Assembly (NCBI RefSeq): GCF_000237925.1
Contig: NW_017386124.1
Location: 62,001 to 126,000, forward strand
DNA length: 64,000 nucleotides
DNA from: Schistosoma mansoni
Lineage: Eukaryota; Platyhelminthes; Trematoda; Strigeidida; Schistosomatidae
Direction: 5' to 3'
Below are positions 45,203-55,796 of the stretch, in pieces. The notes beneath the pieces are model-generated. The model saw only the letters and a program-made list of their open reading frames with translations, was not told where the DNA came from and made no database searches. Numbering within the stretch: the stretch's first letter is position 1; the number at the start of each line of letters is the position of its first letter. The position numbers and the translations under genes are program-made.

Positions 45203-45965
45203 ATGTATATATTTACAACTTGTTCTTATTGATTGTTTTCAGTTGTTCGTTTTGTTAGCCATTTCGGTTCCATTTGAGATGATAATACTTGTATTTCATT
45301 ATAGTTTCTTATTGTCTTCACGCATCCACTGCGTTTCCATGTCTTCCTGAACTGCATTTATGTTGTTTAAGTTGATAATTAGTCCTGGTGTCAGCCATAT
45401 TGATTTGTTCCCCCTTTTATTATGTTGCATGCATTAACTGTAATTGTGCATTTTTGATTGTGAATTAAAGCACTTTTCATAGAATCGGAAACACTCTGTG
45501 CTATAAAGCAACCAAATATTATCTTTCGAACGAATCTGATTTATCCAGAAAGGATAGAATAACATTTATTTGTCGCTATTGATCGATTATTGAGCGTGTA
45601 TTTGGCGTCGAGTCGCGATTGACTATGATTACCACAACAGGAAGATCACGTGCCAGATATTCTTTCGGATGCGAATATAATAAGATATATTTATTGGCGA
45701 TCTCGTGGTATTGAAATAATGCCGAAATCGTGCCAAAGTTTGCAAGCGAGACTAGTGAGCGTACACGAGTTCGTGCAAGGTCACGAAAAAACGGAAAAGC
45801 TTTCTTTCGTATACTTACTCAAACGGGTGCAGTAAAACAATCAGTGGTGCAATTGGTTATGATACTAATTGTTTCCGTTACACCAATCGTTTTCACGTCA
45901 TAAAAGTAAGTCACTGCAAGTGAAAAATTATTGATTGAATAACTGAGTGGTAATATTTGTTTAGA
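45203..45965 (+). mobile_element. LTR-like repeat B, copy 2, split by a gypsy LTR
   Basis: 45203-45596 and 45921-45965 together match 10465-10955, including the TATA box (TGCTATAAAG), TATCCAGAAAGGAT and the end GAGTGGTAATATTTGT. The middle is a gypsy LTR in reverse. Confidence 0.55.
45597..45920 (-). mobile_element. gypsy LTR, reversed, inside repeat B
   Basis: On the - strand it matches the 15706-16088 LTR from TTTATGACG and AACGATTGGTGTA through CTTTGGCACGAT to the terminus CGACGCCAAATACA. The first 25 or so bp of the LTR are missing. Confidence 0.72.
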
Positions 45966-46331
45966 ACTGTTATTCACTCCATCACATTTAACTACCTAGA
46001 CCGTTATTCTTCAATCAAAACCATAGTTTGGGTCCTGCTTTGTTGTAGTTGATGTTTCAAGCATACTATGCTTTGTTTACAGAGAGATTCTCTCAACCTT
46101 GTTATTGCTCGACCGTGATAGAACTCAGTAATACATACGAACTGTAATGAAAAATTCATTCAGTGAAAATGCTAATAATTATGTGAACCTTGGTTAGACA
46201 CTTGTCGGTAGTTCGTTGTACGTCTGTACATGCGAAATGACATGCTTTGGACCAAATGCAGCGATGAAAACGGCGATATTCAGTTTGAACACGATACTAA
46301 CAAACAGAATTTCATTATATGGTTGAAATCA

Positions 46332-46560
46332 TTAGTCAGTTGAAGCTAGACCACTATGAAAAACCTGGAAGCACTGGACTTTAATTTCATCCTATTGTGG
46401 GACTCCTCGGCAGTACGCATCCACTATCCCACCTGGCGAGATTCGAACCCAGGACATATCATTCTCGCGCCCGAACGCTTAACCTCTAGACTACTGAGCC
46501 GGCAATCATTGTTGTTGATGTCTAACTTGAACCAATCCACGAATTAGGGCAACCGTTCAA
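46332..46560 (-). mobile_element. tRNA-derived SINE, left member of a head-to-head pair
   Basis: On the - strand: CTCAGTAGTCTAGAGGTTAAG (A-box side), GGGTTCGAATCTC (B box), then GGAGTCCCACAATAGGATGAAA and AGTCCAGTGCTTCC. Its 3' end at 46332 mirrors that of the + strand copy at 46930. Confidence 0.75.
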
Positions 46561-46604
46561 CTGACCGATGATTCCACAAAACCCCATTTGATAATAAACA
46601 TGCT

Positions 46605-46930
46605 CACTAGTGACTGGCACCAAGAGTTCTAGTGCGAAGCCATGACCAGTGGAGTTCAACCGAGTCTGTTTTGAGGTAGTAACTCACTGAGAATAATGGT
46701 GGACGGTGGCTCAATTTCGTGGATTGGTTGAAGTTGGACGTTAACGCTATTTCTTATCGGTTAAGTTGTCCAAAGTCAAGGCGTTTGTGTGCGAGAACGG
46801 TATGTCCTGGGTTCGAATATCGTCGGGTGGGTCCGTGGAAGCACACTGCCAAGGAGTCCCACAATAGGACAAAATGGCCGTCCAGGGCTTTCAGGTTTTC
46901 CATAGTGAACTAGCTTCAACTGACTCATGG
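46605..46930 (+). mobile_element. tRNA-derived SINE, right member, near full length
   Basis: Begins CTCACTAGTGACTGGC, has the B box GGGTTCGAATATCG, then GGAGTCCCACAATAGGAC, AAAATGGCCGTC and ends TAGCTTCAACTGACTCATGG. Point changes mark it as old. Confidence 0.75.
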
Positions 46931-47703
46931 CTTCACCTGTCAAATTACTAAAATCTTCACACAACTACCTGATAAAATTTTATTTGGTTGAACCAGACTA
47001 CGTTTTTGTGTATAACGTACGAAGCATTTTTGAATGATTTATCAGATTATATCTAAACACAATCTCTGTGCTCAGTTTATTATATTCTAATTTTAGAAAG
47101 AGAATAAATTGTATTAAACGTACAAAATGCATCAAGCGGTACTGCCTGAGATATGGTATCAAGGGTTCTCCAAATGCAAACAAACCTGCTAAACAACAAA
47201 AGAAATAGTTAATAAACACGAGTTTGATACCAGAGAAGCAATAAAAGTACTTCGAACACAATAGGATAAGATTTGTAGAGGTAAAGACTCTGTCAACTTG
47301 CCCATGATGACAGGCAGAGGCTAAGAGTCATACACCAAGCCACACCGTTATCTTGAGTTTAGTCAAACATGATCTCATTGACAATAGTCCGGTAACATGC
47401 AACATTAAGAAAGTATTAAGAGATACTTCTTTAAACTAGCACCAAATAACATGAACTTCGATAGGGAAGGCTGAAGTACATAAAAGGTAGCTAACATGAG
47501 ACCTGAATAGAGGGTAAAATGAGAGACAGAGAGAAGAAACGAATGAATGACATTTTTGTCGAATAAAATGCTGTGGAGGATTTTCACCACGTCCTTCCCG
47601 TCACACTCGATATTCGGATGTACGATAAGCCAGTTGTCTAAATTCATACTTACTGGCTGATAGCGCGTACCAGCTGCAAGTTCAAAGTTTGGGGTAATAT
47701 AGT

Positions 47704-47984
47704 TGTAGTGAACAGAACACTACTGGGGACAATCGAATGTATTTAAGCAAACATTACAGACTATCTCAATAAATTCTAAAAACCATACAATGAACAGTCA
47801 ATTTGCAAATTAACAACCAATAGTCTCGATCTTCATTGTTTCTTCTCTAATTCCATTGTTCGTGCATTTTCCTACCGATTGCGCTTCTTTTCAGTTCTTT
47901 GCTCATCGGTCTTCTGCCAAAATACATTATATGTCGGACCAACACCATATACTACTTATATGGATATAAGTAGACCACACCACA
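47704..47984 (-). mobile_element. solo LTR with terminal hairpin (copy 2)
   Basis: On the - strand it runs TGTGGTGT...GTTCACTACA (TG...CA, 281 bp) with a 10-bp perfect hairpin at 47952-47973. TAGT on each side (47700-47703 and 47985-47988) is a likely 4-bp target duplication. Homologous to 1939-2221. Confidence 0.7.
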
Positions 47985-48952
47985 TAGTGATCGATTTGTA
48001 TGAACTTGAGTAGTTATTAGATGTTGAAATAGACAAAGTTTATCTTCCACAAATACAGGTTTCATCGTGTTACACAATTTTTCCGGTCAATTGAATCGTT
48101 GGAGGGTGTAGCGGTAAATAAATCCCTAAAATTATTAGCTCTGTTAGCCTTCCACACATGATGCTGGTCGCACTAGTTTTAGCGAACTCTTTTAGCTGAA
48201 GACGCCCTCCCATGCATGCGCATAAGATCGCGGGTGAATACTCTGTGCTCAGATTCTACTACGACCTCTAGCTAGCTTGAATCAGTCACTTCTCGATATA
48301 CTGATAGCCTATGAAATATATCTTCGGGTTTCTTCGCTTCTGACTTTTTATTTCACTAGGTTGATATGTTTTGATTATAGGTGTTACTGTTTGAGGCGTT
48401 GTGACATCTTTGAGGGTGTTTATCAATTAGTATTGTTCATGTGATTTTCATGGAGAGTATAAGTTTTAAATCTTGATTCACTTAGTGTTATTGTAATAGT
48501 AAGCTTCAGGGTTTCTATATTGAACGCTTGCTTGATAGTTTACTTGCCATATCAGTGAACTATGATAATATCTCATTTAGGCGGTCTTATCATTTTAACT
48601 ATATGGAACGTATTTCTAGGCAACTGATGTGATAACCGAATCCATTAATTCAAATACATATATAAATAGGCGCTTTGAAGCTCTGTCAAAAAATTTAAAA
48701 GTTTAGACATCTCGAGGGAAAAATAGTAAGGAACAGGACAGTTGTGGTGTAGACTCTTCGTAATAGGTTGCTGTAGTTAGTCTAGTAACATTCATAAATA
48801 TGTAGCAATCACATTAAGAGACATGTAGTGATAATTGAACGATGTTTGTTCGCGCTAGAAAAGCAAATGTTCGGGTTCACAGAAAGGACAACACAGAAAG
48901 TCTCCATCCGTGCGGACTAAAATCAAACGCCACAGAACCAAAAAATGACTCA

Positions 48953-49117
48953 GTGGTCTCGCTTATAAACGATCTTGGTATTGTTTAGATATCATGAGAT
49001 CATCAACAAATACATCACACTAAAACCTTTTGTTTTCTGATATTTGGCCTACCGAAATACCTAACGTTGTTTTCTGTAGTGGTGATCATAGTCAACCGAA
49101 ACTGGACGCCAAATACA
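48953..49117 (+). mobile_element. gypsy 5' LTR, 3' part only
   Basis: Matches the end of the 15706-16088 LTR: GATCTTGGTATTGTTTAGAT, GATCATAGTC, then the terminus GACGCCAAATACA. The U3 part is absent. Confidence 0.7.
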
Positions 49118-49119
49118 TC

Positions 49120-49128
49120 TGGTGACCC
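49120..49128 (+). promoter_or_regulatory. primer-binding site of the gypsy element
   Basis: TGGTGACCC starts two bases after the LTR end, where a gypsy element has its tRNA primer site (complement of ...GGGTCACCA). Confidence 0.55.
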
Positions 49129-49322
49129 ATAACTGCGAACACGTTTCAACTATTGGGAAACCTCCCAAAATAGACTGTCGCAGAATATCTATCACTTATC
49201 TATCCACGTTTGTTGCACATTTTCATACTGATATCTTTCAATATATAGCATTCTAGGAAAAACTCAAAATTACGGATATCGGCAAGATTAATATTAACAT
49301 AATAGACTCAGAGGTACCGATT

Positions 49323-49745
49323 AAGTTTGGCTCGCGGCATTGGAGTCCTTATTCGAGATCCATCGCACTACGAACCAACGGCAGAAACACACTTACACCC
49401 TGGAAACTTTACAAGGGGATCAGATTGCTGCTGTCCGTGAGGATGTCCTCAACTGGAATTTACTTATTGTTTACCATCGTCACAAGAAGGCGATCCTCAG
49501 GGGAACGCTTGAGGATACTAATAACACGTCTCGATGCTGATTGCTTTTCATTTCAAGGTGATGAGCGTCGCCGTTTTCATTCCCGCCTCAATTTTCGAGA
49601 CGGATTAATTATACCAGAACTCCACTTCCCCAGAACCAGGTCGCGCGGGTCTCTTCCGAGTCATGCCAAATTACGGTCTCAGAAGCGAGTACTAGTTGGT
49701 GCAGCCAATCCTACAGCGCTACTAATTGCTGGGCGATTCACGTAG
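49323..49745 (+). pseudogene. probable gypsy gag remnant
   Basis: Two overlapping frames (49340-49540 and 49425-49745) follow the LTR and primer site by 200 bp, the place of gag. Sequence such as GDQIAAVREDVLNWNLL is open, but no zinc knuckle is seen. The call rests mostly on position. Confidence 0.4.
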
Positions 49746-50949
49746 AGTGCAGCTAATAGATACTTCATCGAAATCTAATAATAACAATTATTTCTCAAAT
49801 AATAGTTTCTTACATGAGACATGCCAGTTTACAGGCGAGATCAAATTGTAACAAAAGTTACAATTTTCACTCTGGCAAATGACGCAGGTGGGTCAATATT
49901 TTACAAAATATGAATGCAGATGGTACTAGTAAGAAACGCACTGTCAATATCACAATTAACGCGCTTTATGAGAGTTGCGTTGTGACATGCAACAGATGGT
50001 CGACAGTAGATCCATGTGAAGTTGCGGGCTCCTAGAAACCGCAACCCTCTGGAATATCTAAGGCTTCAATAATGGTCCAGGACCAATTCACCCGTTCCAT
50101 ATCTGTTTTCAGTGCGTATCTCAAGAGGGATAAAATGGGATGTAAGAAAATGAAGGGACGTGAAGCAGAGTAGACAATGTTCAAGGAGGAATAGTTAAGG
50201 TATGACTACCTAGTTTATTTTTCTGTTATTAGGTTTTTTATTAATCACGAGCATTTTAACATATTAAAGAAAATAAGTGTAAACAAGGTATAGGCGGATA
50301 AAAAACTATACCCAAACAAAGAGGAAATAAAGCGGACGAATACGCGAATAGACGAGAAATGTCGATTTTTCACATTTATATCAATTTAGGGGAAATTTAA
50401 AATTTCCCCCTACGTCGTGTGTTGAGGGAATTCGTAGATAATTATACGTGACGAACTGTATTCGGAAATACTGCATTATGTACTAATGTTTTCCGAAGCG
50501 TCTACAAAATAACGCACGGTTAAAATAAATTGAAATATTTTATCATTAACATAATCGATAAAATACGGACGCAGATATTCTTTTGGATGCATATGTATTC
50601 ACTTCTTCCTATGTTGAACCAAAGTGTTCCGGCATGCTTGGTGGCCGTCATAAATAGCTTACGTGATGCAAGCGAGTGGCGTATTCTCTGTTTTTTATGT
50701 TCGTTATAACTGATTGCCTTGTTAGTCCCGTAAGTCAGTGAGATAGCTCGTAGTCGTGGGGCAACTGTTAACTTGTCAAGCTTCTTTGGCTGCCATAGAT
50801 CTACTTATAAATGACGGTGTAATAAATCACGAACAGCTTTCATGATAAAACATAACTTTATTTCGTTTGCTGAGGAAGGCACGATTAAAGATCACTAACT
50901 TTGAAAGTGATTTATGTTGAAATGGTAGCAATTAACAGAGAAGTTAGTT
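49746..50949. other. intergenic DNA, nothing recognised
   Basis: One short palindrome, AGGGGAAATTTAAAATTTCCCCCT (about 50389-50412). No gene supported. Confidence 0.4.
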
Positions 50950-51579
50950 GTGATGGGATTTTTTCAACCGCAACACCTTCCACTAGCTTTAGCAATGAAA
51001 GGCTTCTGGATGATAGTGGTAGGCGTATACAGTGAATACTTTAATAAGTTTCTTATAAGATGTCATAACGTCAATTTGTACTCTCACATGTCCGTAAATC
51101 GTGAAGAGCAGATCAACAAGACATTTATGAATTTAATGACAAAAGCCTGTCTGAGCATCAAAGATGCAAATAGTATTCTGAATGATTTCCGAGGTCCTGT
51201 TTTGCACTTACCGACCAGCATCAGAAGTGTCCTGAGGTCGTGCACAAGTGTCCAACCAAAGTTCATTCGCAGTGTGGTATACTACCATCTGGGATTAAAA
51301 ACCAATCTGCTATGATGTGATAAACTTTGGTTGCATACTTTTGATTTTGATACTTTAAAGTTCTATTATAATATAGAACTTTCTATTACAAGGACCTCTG
51401 GTCAGCATTTATGTCCTGTGTTAAAACGGATCGTTGCTCCTAGATTTAGTGATGTATTCATGATAGGGATCTATGGAGGGAGTATTAAACCGACAGAATT
51501 TGACGAAATTTCTGTGGACACCGTTTCTTACATAAGAGAAATGAACTACGTGGTTGTGCTTAGTGTTAAATTCAATTAA
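50950..51579 (+). pseudogene. transposase-like pseudogene of a DNA transposon
   Basis: One frame runs through both halves with a single TGA at 51313-51315. It encodes KACLSIKDANSILNDF, LPTSIRSVLRSC, SVVYYHLGLKTNLL and then VLKRIVAP...DVFMIGIYGGSIKPTEFDE. Its order (LP-R-LL, YYHLGL, then PVL, IGIYGG.KP) matches a widespread animal transposase-like family whose normal copies have INIDGLP before the PVL block. That block is deleted here (IELSITRTSGQHL). The exact superfamily is uncertain. Confidence 0.55.
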
Positions 51580-52106
51580 TACGTAGCTACTAACTTATCT
51601 GCTGTAATATGTGATGCAACTGCTCGTTTTGTTGTTAGATACAGGGTTAATCACAATTGACAGGCAGGTTCCCACATGTGTATTGTAGTTGGTGACGGCC
51701 CGGTGGGAAGATGGATTTTCCAAATGGTGAGTATGTAAATGAGAGTGGTTCAGAAAAAAGCTAAGATTTTCGGATTTTTTTAGTAGAATTATAGGGGATT
51801 GAGCTTGCTTGACTGGCTTGCATGTAGTAGGATTACTCGGCAAGAAGTGAAATGTATTAAACGCGATTGGAAAAAGTATTTTCTATGAATAAATCAGCAA
51901 CATATCCATTGGTTCGTGACCTCTCACTTGACACGAGGAGCCATAATTTAGGAGTATCTGCTGCCCTACAGACGCGGGCTGATTGAAGTTATTTCTTTAC
52001 CATTATGTTTGCTGGTCAGTAACGACACACTCCCTCCTGTTTTTTTAAGTAAATTCATGAACTTCTGAGCTCAAATAAACACGTACCGAATAACAGGCGT
52101 ATTTCA
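51580..52106. other. intergenic DNA, nothing recognised
   Basis: Separates the transposase remnant from gypsy copy 2. Confidence 0.4.
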
Positions 52107-53768
52107 TTCGAGCGACAATATATTCCACACTTTATTCCAGAAATTCCACCAGTTAATCAAACCCCTTTGGTGACCAAACGTGTAGTACACCACATAGTCA
52201 CCAAGCGAACCCCAGTCACGCCAAGACCTTGCCGACTGGTGACGGACAAAATAGCTTTCGCTGGACATGAATTCGACAATACATGACCTGCTGACATTAT
52301 TCGTCCTTCTCATAGTCTCTTGGTCTCACCTTTTCACATGATTTGCAAAAAGGATGGGGTAGGGTATTCACAGAAAATAATGACTAAACATTTAAAGTTC
52401 CTATTATCTCATTTACGCGCGTTAGAACATTTAATGCATTTTGAGAGGAGCAGTATGCATGAATGCAAAGAACAAACAATGGGAGATACTTTGTCGTACG
52501 GATAGATTTAGGTAGACTTGTAACAGCTCAGGTTGGTTGGTTAAGAGTTGACCCCAAACAACCAAGCATATGCTAAAACAGTATTGTTCAATTATTCATT
52601 CACTTCCTTACCTTTTGTAAGCGTTATATTCCCTATTATCTTATATTGAATGTTGAGAGCCTTTGTCTGAACAGATAAATCGACGCTCCACTGTGACTGC
52701 GCGAAGATCTAAATAAAGACCTATTCACTACTTCTCTGGTTTCTTCTATCAAGAGCGCGAGGGTTACCTTAAGGCACGAAAGACTATTCCAGGATCCAGA
52801 AAACTTACAGGTGAAGTATTTCATTTAGAGGGATGATTTATTACGGGTTTGTTTCGTTAGTGACAAGCAGTTACGTATAACCTAATGAGATGCTTCTGCA
52901 TACTGAATTCCTTGGTTGAATGTAAAGGATAGTTCATCAAGTGTTTTGAATAAAAAGATAAGATTCTATTTGAGTCTCCTCTTGATAGTTGATCATGTTG
53001 AAAGCTTTACAACCATTAACTGAATAACTTCGCCGTAATCCATGCAAATTAGAATTGAACGAATTTTTCTGATGAAGCCCCATTCGCACGGAGACGAGTT
53101 ATGATGCTTTCGGTCTAGAACAGCCAGCAGCCTACTGTGCCATCAAACATTTCCGTCACTCAGTAGAAAGTTGTCATTTCACTGACCATAAACCTTTTAA
53201 CATTGTAGGACCATTAGCATGGGTATGATCACATTCTCACGTGCATCGATCGATTCACAAGATAGCTCGAAACTGTTCCCATCACGTCTAATCCGGCGGA
53301 GACAGTTGCTCACCGCTTCGTAGAACGATGGATAGCGCTGTACCTCGGCTGTCGCGACTGACCAAGGACAACAATTTTATCCCAAATTATTCTCCTCGCT
53401 CAGCCGGCTGCTTGGTACGGAATGCATACGCAGTACCGCCTACCACCCACTATCAAATGGTTTAGTCGAACAGTTTCATCGACAAACTCAAAATGCACTT
53501 CGAGCACGCGGAAACAACAATTGATACGAAACATTATCGCTCGTCCTACTAGGTATCAAAACGAGTTTAATGTCACATATTCAGTGTTCCGCCGCTGAAC
53601 TTGTATAAGGCAGGACACCAAGGAGCAGTAAAGATCTTGGTAAATCAGACAGCATCCAACGATTATCTGAATATGTACGAGCACTGCCACCGGTGTCAAC
53701 TCGAATACAACATCGAAAGGTGGCTCTCCCTCGAGAGTCCCACGAACTAAACCCCTGCGTATGGAAAG
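52107..53768 (+). mobile_element. Ty3/gypsy pol remnant, copy 2
   Basis: 52170-52350 encodes the RT entry HHIVTKRTPVTPRPCRLVTD and FHMICKKDGV. 52390-52510 and 52790-53130 match copy 1 at 9090-9680. 53220-53700 matches its integrase, with TDQGQQF and TAYHPLSNGLVEQFHR. Frameshifts and deletions are many. It runs directly into an LTR at 53769. Confidence 0.8.
52519..52780 (+). mobile_element. solo LTR-like insertion in gypsy copy 2 (5-bp TSD)
   Basis: Absent from the matching place in copy 1 (near 9195). It begins TGTAACAGCTC, has AATAAA near its 3' third, and is flanked by AGACT at 52514-52518 and 52781-52785. Length 262 bp and a 5-bp duplication fit a solo LTR of a third family. Confidence 0.6.
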
Positions 53769-54056
53769 TGTAAACCTTTTCTAGAGAAAGGCTCCTGTGC
53801 TGACCTACTTTTATGAAGAGAACACAGTTTGTGTGTTGGAAACAACTATTATGATAGCCAATTGTACCAGGTAATGTTTTACTCTATCTATTTGTTTAAG
53901 TGTTCAAAACACACATTCTTCCATTGTCTGTGACCTTGCAGAAATGTATCTTATTACAATCGCCAACTGCCTTTTGGTAGGGATCAAACCTAATACCTGG
54001 CACGTAATCTTCTTGTATACGTGATCATAGTCAATGGCGATTCGACGCCTACTACA
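53769..54056 (+). mobile_element. gypsy LTR (copy 2, internally deleted)
   Basis: TGTAAACCTTTTCTAG...CGACGCCTACTACA, homologous to 15706-16088 but about 95 bp shorter because of a central deletion. Confidence 0.72.
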
Positions 54057-55493
54057 CTCTGAAGAGTAAAGATTCAGTGGTTTGAAATGCACTTCATAAG
54101 GTTCAATTTTGTATACTCAAACAGATTTTGTCACTTACCGTTGAACGCATTTCCATTTATTCTTATACCTTCAGACTGAGAGTAGAAACACCGTATTTTC
54201 ATACTCTAAATGAGGTCGAATGAAACCGATTAAGATGAAAATGGAAATGTAATTTTGAACTCATCAAAAGTGCTCTTCAACGTTAACAGTGAAAGATTTA
54301 CTTTAAATGCATATTTCCACTGTTAGCATCCGAGTTCAGGTTATAGGATAGCAACACTCCTAGTTCGTTTTCAACTTGATATAGCGCTAGAAGATTAAAT
54401 CTTGGTCTAGAATTCGATTAACAGTATGTCTTAGTTGGGCAATATTACATTTTAAATCGTTGAAAGTACTTTTTCAGTTGGCTACCTGACTTTAGGAAGG
54501 ATAGGAAAATCATAAATCCCAAACTTATCATCCTGATTCAAAACTTCTCTTCAATCTCAATATCAACGAAATGAATAATTTCATTTTAAGTTGACGAGGA
54601 AATCATTTCGTGAAATCACTAATGAACCACCACCACCTACACATTCTGTAGATTGCGAAAAAGTGAAAATACACTGAACTTGAAATTTCGAATATTAAGA
54701 TATAAATTGAATTGGTGTATTAATAGTGGCGTCATTTCTGACTTCTGATTTGACTAAAATGGTACTCTTCAATTCTGTGGGTTTTATGTATAAAGGCGTC
54801 AAACTCCGAATGTCTGGGGTGTCTCTTTACCTAACAAATCAAGATTGTTGATGAGACATGTGTTAATAGCCCTATCAAGAACTTCGATTAATAGAGATGC
54901 ATCACGCCATGTCTCTCCCTGTGTTCGAGAATGATTGAATATCTGTCCACAACAGTCAGTAAATTGGTAATGCAGGAGTGTAGGACTACATAAATCTGTT
55001 GTGTCCGAAGCACAAGGTTTTAGTTTACTAACAAACTCCTTAAAGTCTAGACAGCATAGAGCAAGTAGTTTTTGCTTACAATGATTCTATTAAATTCATA
55101 ACGCCTTATCGACTTAGTAGGTAAATCTTCTATTGTAGACAATCTAAGGACGCTCGATAACAGAAGTTACTTGTGGTTTATCTACTTTTACTCGATTAGG
55201 TAGCAAATCGCGTGAACGGTTTAGGTGCTTATTTAATTCTTTAACTCTATCATAATGCATTTCGAGATTGATATTTTATCAGTTTTACAATTTGCAGCAA
55301 TGTACAACAAACTTACTATAACTCACCATTTAATTTGATAAGCTGCATTTGTCTATTTACACATTCGTACATTTAGTTGTTTAATTAACTAACCATACTT
55401 CAAAATCAGTATACGGTATAAGGAAATCAACTTGTAATAAGGTATTGGATATTGAACGTATCACCTTGTCATTAGGACTATTTTAAAAGTAAG
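54057..55493. other. AT-rich intergenic DNA, nothing recognised
   Basis: No supported feature. Confidence 0.45.
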
Positions 55494-55796
55494 ATGACAA
55501 ATCGCTGCCCAACTGGTTGGTTTGATAGTATAAGTAACTTAAGAATTGAATGCCCTGTCAAGGAAAATAAAAGACCTTGGAAAAATGTGAGAATTTCAGT
55601 ATGTCGTCGCTCCAAATATTCACATAGTGATGTTACGATAAAGGATGTTCATTCAGACAGGGACTACAGAAATCCTGTCTCGCATCTTCTATCAATAAAC
55701 TTTGGTCTTGACGAAGACAGGAATGAAGGTGAAGTTCATGTGTTCTATGATTCGTGCTCTACAGTATTTTGTGGTTCAATGGCTTTAGAGGAGTGA
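55494..55796 (+). CDS. unidentified 100-codon open frame
   Basis: ATG to TGA, in an AT-rich area where open frames this long are unusual. Charged, protein-like composition (CPVKENKRPWKNVRI, DEDRNEGEVHVFYD) but no recognised domain, signal peptide or membrane segment. It could be an exon of an unseen gene, an old element frame or chance. Confidence 0.25.
   Translation: MTNRCPTGWFDSISNLRIECPVKENKRPWKNVRISVCRRSKYSHSDVTIKDVHSDRDYRNPVSHLLSINFGLDEDRNEGEVHVFYDSCSTVFCGSMALEE

Noticed and set aside
52104-52313. - strand frame of 69 codons
   Set aside because: Antisense of the gypsy RT entry sequence.
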